A DNA stretch of 64,000 nt, from NCBI RefSeq assembly GCF_900142185.1, contig NZ_FQZZ01000003.1, positions 124,001 through 188,000 of the forward strand. The letters run 5' to 3'. The stretch is from Lutimaribacter pacificus. Its GTDB lineage: Bacteria > Pseudomonadota > Alphaproteobacteria > Rhodobacterales > Rhodobacteraceae. The notes beneath the pieces were generated by a model. It was not told the origin of the DNA and did no database searches. It saw nothing but the letters and a program-made list of their open reading frames with translations. A program made the translations under genes and the position numbers. Below, in pieces: positions 24,740-33,300 of this stretch (position 1 is the stretch's first letter; every line of letters starts with the position of its first letter).

Positions 24740-27157
24740 ATGAAAACCACCACCCGCGTGGCCGTGATCGGCGGAGGCGTCGTCGGATGCAGCGTTCTCT
24801 ATCACCTGACGAAACTGGGCTGGTCCGACGTGATGCTGATCGAACGCAGCGACCTGACCTCGGGCAGCACGTGGCACGCGGCGGGCGGGTTTCACACGCT
24901 GAACGGCGATACCAACATGGCCGCGCTGCAGGGCTATACCATCCGTCTGTACAAGGAACTGGAAGAGATCACCGGCATGTCCTGCGGGCTGCACCACGTG
25001 GGCGGCGTGACGCTGGCCGACAACCGCGAACGGATGGACATGCTGCTGGCCGAACGGGCCAAGCACCGCTACATGGGGCTGGAGACCGGGATCGTCGGCC
25101 CCGAAGAGATCGCGAAAATCGCGCCGGTCACCAATCTCGACGGGATCATCGGCGGGCTTTACGACCCGCTGGACGGCCATCTCGACCCCTCGGGCACCAC
25201 CCATGCCTATGCCCGCGCGGCGCGGATGGGCGGGGCCACGATCGAAACGCATTGCATGGTCCGCGAGACGAACCAGCGCCCCGACGGCACATGGGACGTG
25301 GTGACTGACAAGGGCACGATCCATGCCGAGCATGTGGTCAATGCCGGCGGCCTCTGGGCGCGCGAGGTGGGCGCGATGGCGGGCATCTATTTCCCGCTGC
25401 ACCCGATGGAGCACCAGTATATCGTCACCGAGGACGTGCCGCTGATCCTTGAAATGGCGCAGGACGGCCGCGAACACCCCCATGTGATGGACCCCGCCGG
25501 CGAAAGCTATCTGAGGCAAGAGGGCAAGGGCCTGTGCATCGGGTTCTACGAACAGCCCTGCCGCCCCTGGGCTGTCGATGGCACGCCCTGGAATTTCGGC
25601 CACGAATTGCTGCCCGACGATTTCGACAAGATCGAGGACAGCATCGCCTTTGCCTATCGCCGCTTTCCGGCGCTGGAACGGGCAGGCGTCAAATCGGTGA
25701 TCCACGGGCCGTTCACCTTCGCGCCCGACGGCAACCCGCTGGTGGGGCCGGTGCCGGGGGTGCGCAATTACTGGTCGGCCTGCGCGGTCATGGCGGGTTT
25801 TTCGCAGGGCGGCGGCGTCGGCCTGATGCTGGCGCAATGGATGATCGAGGGCGAGACCGAGCGCGACACCTTCGCGATGGATTGCGCGCGGTTCGGCGAC
25901 TGGATCACCCCCGGCTACACCCGCCCCAAGGTGATCGAGAATTACCAGAAACGGTTTTCCGTCTCCTACCCGAACGAGGAACTGCCCGCCGCGCGCCCGT
26001 TCCGGCAGACGCCGATGTATGACCTGTTCGACGGCATGGGCGCGGTCTGGGGCCATCAATACGGGCTGGAGGTCGCCAATTACTTTGCCGAACCGGGCGA
26101 GTCGCGCTTCGAAACCCCGTCCTTCCGCCGGTCCAACGCCTTCGACGCCACCGCGCGCGAGGTCGCGGCGGTGCGCGGCGCCGTGGGCATCAACGAGCTG
26201 CAGAATTTCGGCAAGTACCTTGTCACCGGCGCGGGCGCGCGCGGCTGGCTGGACCGGATCATGGCCGGCCGCATCCCGAAACCCGGGCGGCTGTCGCTGA
26301 CGCCGATGCTGTCGCACAAGGGGCGGCTGATCGGCGATTTCACCGTGTCCTGTCTGAACGACGAAACCTTCCAGCTGACCGCCAGCTACGGCGCGCAGGC
26401 GTTCCACATGCGCTGGTTCGGGATGAACGAGGCAGAAGGCGTGCGTGTCGACAACATCTCGGACCGGCTGACCGGGTTCCAGATCGCGGGCCCCAAAGCG
26501 CGCGAGGTGCTGGCCGCCTGCACGCGCGACGATATCGCGGACATGCGCTTCATGGACCTGCGCCACGTCACGGTGGGCATGGCCGACTGCCTTGTGCAGC
26601 GGGTCAGCTATACCGGTGACCTCGGGTACGAGATCTATTGCGATCCGATGGCGCAGCGCGCGCTCTGGTCGGTGCTGTGGGCGGCGGGGCAGCCACATGG
26701 GATGCGCCCCTTCGGGATGCGGGCGATGATGTCGCTGCGGCTCGACCGGTTCTTCGGCAGCTGGGGGGCCGAGTTCAGCCCCGATTACACGCCCGCCGAA
26801 ACGGGTATGGACCGTTTCATCGCCTGGGGGAAGGACAGCGATTTCATCGGCCGCGCCGCCGCCGAGGCCGAACGCGCCCGGGGCCCCGCCCGCCGGCTGA
26901 TCAATTTCGGGGTGGACGCGACCGATGCCGATGTCGTCGCCTATGAACCGATCTGGCTGGACGGCGCGGTGGTCGGCTTTTGCACCTCGGGCGGGTATTC
27001 GCACCACCTGGGCAAATCCATCGCCTACGGGTTCGTGCCCGCCGACCGCGTCACCGACGAGCTGGAGGTGGAGATCGAAATCCTCGGAAAGATGCACAAG
27101 GCGCGGCACCTGCCCCGCTCGCCCTTCGACCCCGAGGGCACGCGGATGCGGGGTTGA
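24740..27157 (+). CDS. FAD-dependent dehydrogenase with GcvT domain (dimethylglycine/sarcosine dehydrogenase family), copy 2
   Basis: An 805-residue paralogue of the divergent gene at 22124, with the same order: FAD-binding VIGGGVVGCS, TSGSTWHAAGG with His46 aligned to the covalent flavin ligand of dimethylglycine dehydrogenase, an oxidoreductase domain to about residue 400, and a C-terminal GcvT folate-binding half. AAGG after the histidine matches true dimethylglycine dehydrogenases more closely than the sister gene. With the Rieske oxygenase this could degrade betaine stepwise (trimethyl to dimethyl to monomethyl). A ribosome site (GGGAGAAAG) precedes the ATG. Confidence 0.87.
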   Translation: MKTTTRVAVIGGGVVGCSVLYHLTKLGWSDVMLIERSDLTSGSTWHAAGGFHTLNGDTNMAALQGYTIRLYKELEEITGMSCGLHHVGGVTLADNRERMDMLLAERAKHRYMGLETGIVGPEEIAKIAPVTNLDGIIGGLYDPLDGHLDPSGTTHAYARAARMGGATIETHCMVRETNQRPDGTWDVVTDKGTIHAEHVVNAGGLWAREVGAMAGIYFPLHPMEHQYIVTEDVPLILEMAQDGREHPHVMDPAGESYLRQEGKGLCIGFYEQPCRPWAVDGTPWNFGHELLPDDFDKIEDSIAFAYRRFPALERAGVKSVIHGPFTFAPDGNPLVGPVPGVRNYWSACAVMAGFSQGGGVGLMLAQWMIEGETERDTFAMDCARFGDWITPGYTRPKVIENYQKRFSVSYPNEELPAARPFRQTPMYDLFDGMGAVWGHQYGLEVANYFAEPGESRFETPSFRRSNAFDATAREVAAVRGAVGINELQNFGKYLVTGAGARGWLDRIMAGRIPKPGRLSLTPMLSHKGRLIGDFTVSCLNDETFQLTASYGAQAFHMRWFGMNEAEGVRVDNISDRLTGFQIAGPKAREVLAACTRDDIADMRFMDLRHVTVGMADCLVQRVSYTGDLGYEIYCDPMAQRALWSVLWAAGQPHGMRPFGMRAMMSLRLDRFFGSWGAEFSPDYTPAETGMDRFIAWGKDSDFIGRAAAEAERARGPARRLINFGVDATDADVVAYEPIWLDGAVVGFCTSGGYSHHLGKSIAYGFVPADRVTDELEVEIEILGKMHKARHLPRSPFDPEGTRMRG

Positions 27158-27177
27158 CGGGGGCGGCACGCTCGTCC

Positions 27178-27210
27178 TTCATCGTTCCCGAAATACTCCC
27201 GCCGGAGGCG
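27178..27210. repeat. short dispersed repeat, copy at 27.2 kb
   Basis: TTCATCGTTCCCGAAATACT followed by CCCGCCGGAGGCG is a near match to 22082 onward and to 57469-57501. It sits 20 bases after the GcvT-dehydrogenase stop codon, as a single arm without a local partner. Confidence 0.7.
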
Positions 27211-27255
27211 TCCGACGGCGCCACCGGCGCGACAACCGATATCGGGCGTGCAGTC

Positions 27256-27837
27256 ATGACAACGGCCATTCTGATCCTCGCCGCCGGGCGTTCGTCGCGC
27301 ATGGGCGGCGCCGACAAGATGCAGGAAAGCGTCGACGGCGCGCCGCTGCTTGCGGTCATGGCCGCGCGCGCGCTGGCCACCGGGTTGCCGGTCTGGGTGA
27401 CGGTGCCGGCGCTGTCGCACCCGCGTGCGCGGGTTTTGCCCAAGGGGGTGACGCCGGTTCCGGTCGCGGATGCGGATGAGGGCATGGCCGCCTCGATCCG
27501 TGCCGGGGTGGCCGCCCTGCCCGGCGATGTCGCGGCGGTGATGATCCTGCCCGCCGACCTGCCCGACCTGAGCACGCAGGACCTGCGGCTTATGGCCGAT
27601 ACCTATCGCGGCGGGATTTTGCGGGCGACGGCGCAGGACGGCACGCCGGGCCATCCGGTGATCTTTCCACGCACGCTGTTTGCCGAATTGCAGCGCCTGT
27701 CAGGCGACGAAGGCGCGCGCGGCGTCCTGCGCGCCCATGCCGGGATATTGCACCTGCTCGCCCTGCCCGCCGCCCATGCGACGACCGACCTCGACACGCC
27801 CGGGGCCTGGGCGGCCTGGCGTGCCGCGCGGGGTTGA
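27256..27837 (+). CDS. MobA-like nucleotidyltransferase
   Basis: A 193-residue nucleotidyltransferase of the MobA/MocA family, which joins CTP or GTP to molybdopterin to build the cytidylyl or guanylyl molybdenum cofactor. The glycine-rich nucleotide loop is LAAGRSSRMGGADK at residues 8-21 and the Asp-containing metal site is LPADLPDLS. It is shorter and more divergent than MobA itself, so the xanthine-dehydrogenase-type MocA/MobA-like role is more likely. Its last 138 bases overlap the opposite-strand Hint gene ending at 27700. Confidence 0.8.
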   Translation: MTTAILILAAGRSSRMGGADKMQESVDGAPLLAVMAARALATGLPVWVTVPALSHPRARVLPKGVTPVPVADADEGMAASIRAGVAALPGDVAAVMILPADLPDLSTQDLRLMADTYRGGILRATAQDGTPGHPVIFPRTLFAELQRLSGDEGARGVLRAHAGILHLLALPAAHATTDLDTPGAWAAWRAARG

Positions 27838-28944
27838 GGCCGGGCGCAGCGCAAGCGCCTGCACCTCGCGCGCGCCGAGCGTTCCGCGCGCCGCCGGACA
27901 GGCGGTTTCCGCACCGTTGCCGCGCAGCTCGGGGAACAGCAGGCGCAGCTCTTCGCGCTGTGCGCGGCCCATGCCGGACAGCGTTCTTTCGTCCGGTTGC
28001 AGGCTTTCGCTCCAGGCGCCTTCGCTGCACAGGATCTGGTGATCGTCGAACATCAGATGAACGTAGACCACGCCGGTATCGGTCGGCAATTGCTCTACCC
28101 CGTCGAGGAACAGCAGGTCGATCGCGGCGACCAGCGCCTCTTCGTCGCCGGGGCGGGCATGGACCAGCATCCGGTGGCAGGGGGATACCATCAGGTCGCG
28201 CTCGGGCTGGTTGCGGCCCAGCGCCCCGGCCCGGATCATCACCGGGCGCAGGTCGGGCCGGCCGATCAGTTCGGCCCCGCCAAGGCTGCGCGTGCCGGTC
28301 CAGCGCACGGGCTGATAGCCGGCGTCGCGCGTCAGGACCATGTCGCCCCTTGCGATATCGGCGGCGCGCAGCTCGCCCCGCAGCGTCTTGATCCTTGTGC
28401 CGGCGGCGACGCAGGACATACAACCGGCGGGCCCGCTGTCCGGCAGGCCCAAGGCCGCCACGCCCGGCCAGGTCGCCGGGCCGGCCTGCGGATCGCCACG
28501 GTCATAGACGATCCCGACCACGCGGTTGGGATAGCAGACCGCGCGCCCCGCCTTCGTGCCGGGCGCATCGCGCTTTTTATCCGGTGCGCCCCGCCAGTCA
28601 TGGCCGCGCCGGATGGTGATCCCGTCGAACCGGGCCGCGCGCCCAAGCGTGGCATCGGTGCCGGAGGCACCGGCCGGACCCACGGTAAAGGCCATGCCGT
28701 CATGGCAGATCGTCAGGATTTCCCGGGTCCGGTCCAGCCCGAGGGTGAAATCGGAACCGAGCGACGTGGCGTCGAGCACCTGGCCCGCCCCGTCCCCGGC
28801 GATCAGGGACCAGAAGGCGACGCTGTTCCACGTTGCGGGTGTGACGTTGTGGACGGCCACGGGGAGTTCCCCCTGGCCGGCAGGCGCGGGCCATGCCTGC
28901 CCGGCGCGATCGTGATCGCGTATCGCTGGGATATCTGCCTGCAT
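27700..28944 (-). CDS. Hint-domain protein (two-part, orphan)
   Basis: A 414-residue protein. The first 177 residues form an unassigned domain (VHNVTPATWNSVAFWSL). A Hint (hedgehog/intein) domain starts at Cys178 in SCVAAGTRIKTLRGEL and shows the histidine block VSPCHRMLV and the late FDDHQILCSEGAWSE. Such domains self-splice or self-cleave at the first cysteine. The C-terminal 46 residues run antisense into the MobA-like gene and have a low-complexity look, so the true stop may have been lost. Start at 28944 has AGGAG nine bases upstream. It is the third of three Hint genes in a row. Confidence 0.8.
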   Translation of the reverse strand: MQADIPAIRDHDRAGQAWPAPAGQGELPVAVHNVTPATWNSVAFWSLIAGDGAGQVLDATSLGSDFTLGLDRTREILTICHDGMAFTVGPAGASGTDATLGRAARFDGITIRRGHDWRGAPDKKRDAPGTKAGRAVCYPNRVVGIVYDRGDPQAGPATWPGVAALGLPDSGPAGCMSCVAAGTRIKTLRGELRAADIARGDMVLTRDAGYQPVRWTGTRSLGGAELIGRPDLRPVMIRAGALGRNQPERDLMVSPCHRMLVHARPGDEEALVAAIDLLFLDGVEQLPTDTGVVYVHLMFDDHQILCSEGAWSESLQPDERTLSGMGRAQREELRLLFPELRGNGAETACPAARGTLGAREVQALALRPASTPRGTPGRPGPGRVEVGRRMGGGQGEQVQYPGMGAQDAARAFVA

Positions 28945-29147
28945 TTTCGACTGCTCCTTGACCGTACTCGCAAGACCCGCAGCATCGTTCCCGCGGGAAA
29001 CACCCTTTCGGATAGGAAAGGAACCACTCACCTACCCGGATGGATAGGCGACCGGATTGGCAGAAATTCGCGCGAATTCAGGCGAATATAAGGCATTTTG
29101 CCCGATTTACGGGGGTTTCGGCCCCGATCCGGGTGCCACGAACGGAA

Positions 29148-29182
29148 AAGGCGCGGATCATGCCGCTGCATGTCCGCGCCTT
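29148..29182 (-). terminator. terminator of the small Hint gene
   Basis: Read on the minus strand, AAGGCGCGGA pairs with TCCGCGCCTT across a 15-base loop and is followed by TTCC. It lies 28 bases after the stop of the Hint gene at 29210, between it and the next Hint gene. Readthrough is possible, so the downstream gene needs its own promoter or partial coupling. Confidence 0.6.
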
Positions 29183-29209
29183 CACCTGAGTACCCCGGGC
29201 TGAGAGAAT

Positions 29210-29779
29210 TTACCCGAGAACATCGTCCCTGTCCGAGGTGGCCGCGGCCAGTTCCCGCGCCTGCGCACTGGCGGTCGCGCCCTGCGCCTTGTCGGCGGTG
29301 CTGAAACACTCGGTCCAGCAGCCGTTCGACAGGATCACCTCGTCATGGTCGAATTCCATGTGGCACAGGCGTTGCGCCTGCGCCGGTGCCACCCCGGCCA
29401 GCCCGACAAGATGCCGGGCCGCGATCAGCGCCTCGGACTCGTCCAGCAGGAGCGCGGCAATCTCGCCGGTGACGAGGATGCGGTGCTGCGCGCTGACGCA
29501 TGTATCGCGCAGCGGCATCCCGCAGCCCAGCCCGCCCTTGCGGATCACCACGGTTTCGATGTCGCGTGCGCCGGTCCAGACGATCCGGCGGATGGGTTGC
29601 AGGCCGTTGTCGCGCGTCAGCACCCGGTCGCCGGGGCAAAGCCCGCTCAGCGGCAGTTCGCCGCGATCGGTGGCGATCAATATCTCACCGTCGCATTGGG
29701 CAAGCCGCGCAAGACGGTCGGCCGCGGTTCCGGCGGTCTGGCCTGTCTCGGCATCGCGGGGCAGCGCAGAGGCGAACAT
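29210..29779 (-). CDS. stand-alone Hint-domain protein
   Basis: A 189-residue protein that is nearly only a Hint domain. After 28 residues, Cys29 in AQCDGEILIATDRGEL aligns with the first, nucleophilic cysteine; the histidine block CVSAQHRILV and the late EFDHDEVILSNGCW align with the other two genes of the cluster. There is no export signal and no recognisable partner domain, so it looks like a free Hint module. The start at 29779 is chosen because GAGAGA precedes it; an upstream in-frame ATG at 29833 would add 18 residues. Confidence 0.75.
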   Translation of the reverse strand: MFASALPRDAETGQTAGTAADRLARLAQCDGEILIATDRGELPLSGLCPGDRVLTRDNGLQPIRRIVWTGARDIETVVIRKGGLGCGMPLRDTCVSAQHRILVTGEIAALLLDESEALIAARHLVGLAGVAPAQAQRLCHMEFDHDEVILSNGCWTECFSTADKAQGATASAQARELAAATSDRDDVLG

Positions 29780-30314
29780 GGGGCGGTCTCTCTCAATCCT
29801 TCGGGGCCTTTGGTGACGGCGCTCCGCTCTCACCCGGATGCGCTGTCGGCCTCTATCGGTTTACGGTTCGGCCACATTTTTGACAAGCTTTCGGTCGGTT
29901 TTCGGCAGATTGGCAGGACCGGCGGGTTGGTCCTTTTGTTTCCGTATCGCCACCCGACGCACGGGATATCCGGCAAATCTGGAAACTATAGCGCGTAAAT
30001 TGCAAGATTATCGCCGTTTATCCACAAAACTGTCCCCACCCCGGAAAACGCGAAAAGTTTTACGCAAATCCGCGATGGCAGCATCCCCGAAACAAGCTGC
30101 CGGTTGCGCCGGGTTTGTTTCGGCAGCGAGGTGCGCGCCCTGCCCCGCCGGCCCGAATCGTGCCGCATTTGCGGCAGGTCCGGCAAGGAAACACCCCGGC
30201 CACCGGCCCGCGACCTGCAACAGGTCGCCGACGCGGCAGCCGGGGTGCCCGAAACGATCAGACCCCCATCTGATCGGAGGGTGCACCGGGCGGTTCCGCC
30301 CGATGCGTGCTGCA
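29780..30314. other. gene-free stretch between Hint genes
   Basis: 535 bases without a convincing gene. It is comparatively AT-rich around 29990-30080. Near its right end are two short hairpins, GATCAGA-CCCCCA-TCTGATC at 30258-30277 and CGGGCGG-TT-CCGCCCG near 30288-30303, just after the stop of the large gene on the minus strand. They may end that transcript, but no T-run follows. The promoter of the small Hint gene should lie here; no good match is visible. Confidence 0.5.
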
Positions 30315-33300
30315 TCACTTGATAAGAAGCCGGGCCTCGTGCTTTTTCAGCGACCGGCGCGCGGCCTGGTAATCGTCGATACCGTCCCGGGTGCGAAGCT
30401 CGGGGAACAGCTCGAAGATCTCGTTGCGCTGCGCGTTGCCCACGCCCTTCAGGCTCATGTCGCCGGGCTGGAAGCTTTCGGTCCAGGAGCCGTTGGACAA
30501 CACCACCTCGTGATGGTCGAACATGAAATGGATATAGGTCGTGCTCATCACGTCGACCTCGTGGATACCCTCGGCTCCCACCAGGTGCTTGGCCGCGGCA
30601 AGAACCTCGCGTTCCTCGAAATAGAGCGCGGTCTTGTCGTTGTTCACCAGCAGGCGGTGGTTGGGGCTGACCAGCATGTCGCGTTCGGGCAGGTCGTTGC
30701 CCAGCGCGCCCTTGCGGATCAGGATCGGCTTGAGATGCGTATCCCTTGCCAGTTCCAGCCCGGTGACCGGCTTGGCGCCGATCCAGCGGATTTCCTGGAT
30801 ACCGTTGTCGCGGGTGATCACCCGGTCGCCGACCGCCAGATCCTCGACCAGCCGTTCGCCCTGCGGCGTGGCGATCGTGGTGCCGGGGGTAAAGCAGGGC
30901 ACGATTTCCTCGATCTCGGTGAAATCCAGCCGGCCGGCCTCGGCCCCGGTGGCATCGAAATAGCTGACAAAGCCGTTGACGCCGTTTCCGTTGCTGTCGG
31001 GCCCGGTGATCGTGACGTTCAGCGACCCGCCCGCCGGGGCCGAGCCCGTCAGGTCGAGCACGTCGTAATCGTCGCCGCCCGCGTCACCGTCGATCACGTC
31101 GCCGATGCCGACGCCGGTGAACAGGTCGCGGTCGTCGCCGCCCGCCAGGTTGTCGGCCCCGTCGCCGCCGATGATCGTGTCGTCCCCGGCGCCGCCGATG
31201 ATGCTGTCGTCACCGTCTTCGCCGCGCAGCAGGTCGTCGCCGGTGCCGCCTTCGATCACGTCATCGCCATCGCCGCCGCCGACCGCGTCGTCGCCCGCGC
31301 CACCCAGCAGGGTATCGTCGCCGATACCGCCGTCGATCACGTCATTGCCGGCCTCGCCCTGGATCAGGTCGTCGCCATGGCCGCCAAGCAGCGTATCGTC
31401 GCCGGTGCCGCCAAAGATCCGGTCATCGTCGACGCCGCCGTCGATGTAATCGTCGCCCTCGTCGCCATAGAGGATATCGGCATCGTCGGCCCCGAAGATC
31501 GTGTCGTTGCCATCGCCACCGCGGATCACGTCGATATTGTTGCCGGGGCGCAGGTCGGTCTCGTCCGGGACGTTGACGAAATCGGGATAGCCCGGCGGCA
31601 GGCCGCCATAGATCAGGTCATCGCCCGCGCCGCCAAGGATCGTGTCGGCGCCTTCGCTGCCGATAATGGTGTCGTCGCCATCCTCGCCATGGATCAGGTC
31701 GGCGTCGATCCCGCCGTCGATGCTGTCATTCCCGGCGCCGCCGTAAATCGTGTCGGCATCGTCGCCCGTCAGGATGGTGTCGTCGCCATCGCCGCCATGG
31801 ACCAGGTCGCGGTCATCCTCGGTATCGGGATCGGCCGGGTAGTAGCCGGGATAGTCGATATCGGGCAGCGGGTTCGAGAAACCGGGCCGCGAGCTGGTGT
31901 CGATGAAATCGTCGCCCGCCTCGCCATGAACGGTATCGCGCCCGTCCTCTCCCAGGATCGAATCGTCGCCATCGCCGCCGAAGATCAGGTCGTTCCCGTC
32001 AACGCCGCGAATGGTGTCGTTCCCGCCATCGCCATGAAGCGTGTCGTCCCCTTCGCCGCCGATCACGCTGTCATCGTCATCGCCGCCATGGATCAGGTCG
32101 TCCTCTTCGCCGCCGCGCAGCGTGTCGCTGCCCGCACCGCCGAGGATGGTATCGTTGCCCTCGTTGCCGCGGACGCTGTCATTGCCGTCGCCGCCTTCGA
32201 TATGGTCGTCGCCGGTGCCGCCGCGCAGGGTATCGTCGCCCTCCTCGCCAAAGAGCGAGTCGTCGCCCTCGCCGCCCAGCAGCTCGTCATCGCCGGTGCC
32301 GCCATAGACATCGTCATCGCCAAGCCCTGCATCGACCGTGTCGTTGCCGTCATAGGCATAGATGATGTCATCCTCGGGCGCCTCGCCCGGCAGGATCGCG
32401 TCGCCGCTGTCCACCAGGTCGCCCTCGGGGTCGCCCTCGTAGGTATAGCCGGGGTTCAGGGGTGACTCGGTGCCGATGAAATCGTCCCCGGCGGTGCCTT
32501 CGACGATACCGTCGCGCGGATTGGCCTCGACCGTGACGGTCACCGTGGCGGTGTCGGTGCCGCCATTGCCGTCCGAGATCGTATAGGTGAACGCATCCGT
32601 GCCCGCGAAACCGGGATCGGGCGTATAGACCGGATTGCCGGACACCGGGTCGATCGCAACGGTGCCGTTGGCGCCATCGGTCGTGCCGACAACGGTCAGC
32701 GGGTCGTTCTCGGGGTCGGTATCGTTGCCCAGAACATCCACCTCGACCGGCGTGTCGAACGGCGTGGTCTCGCTGTCATCCACCGCGTCGGGCGCGTCGT
32801 TCACGGCCCCCACGGTGAGCGTGACCGTCGCCGTATCCGTCCCGCCATTGCCATCGCTGACCGTGTAGGTGAACTCATCCGTGCCGTTGAAATCCGGGTC
32901 CGGCGTGTATGTGTAGGAGCCGTCCGGGTTCACCACCACCGAGCCGTGCGCCGGGTCGGTATTGCCGGTCACCGTCAGCGTATCGCCGTCGGGATCGGTG
33001 TCGTTGCCCAGCACGTTGCCGGTGATCACGCTGTCCTCGTCGCCCGAGGCTGCGTCATCCACCGCGTCGGGCGCGTCGTTCACGGCCCCCACGGTGAGCG
33101 TCACCGTCGCGGTATCCGTCCCGCCATTGCCATCGCTGACCGTGTAGGTGAACTCATCCGTGCCGTTGAAATCCGGGTCCGGCGTGTATGTGTAGGAGCC
33201 GTCCGGGTTCACCACCACCGAGCCATGCGCCGGGTCGGTATTGCCGGTCACCGTCAGCGTGTCGCCGTCGGGATCGGTGTCGTTGCCCAGCACATTGCCG

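Noticed and set aside
22124-27169. A 1681-codon open frame spanning both GcvT dehydrogenases
   Set aside because: Only its last 808 codons (start at 24547) form the real gene; the remainder is antisense to the divergent paralogue.
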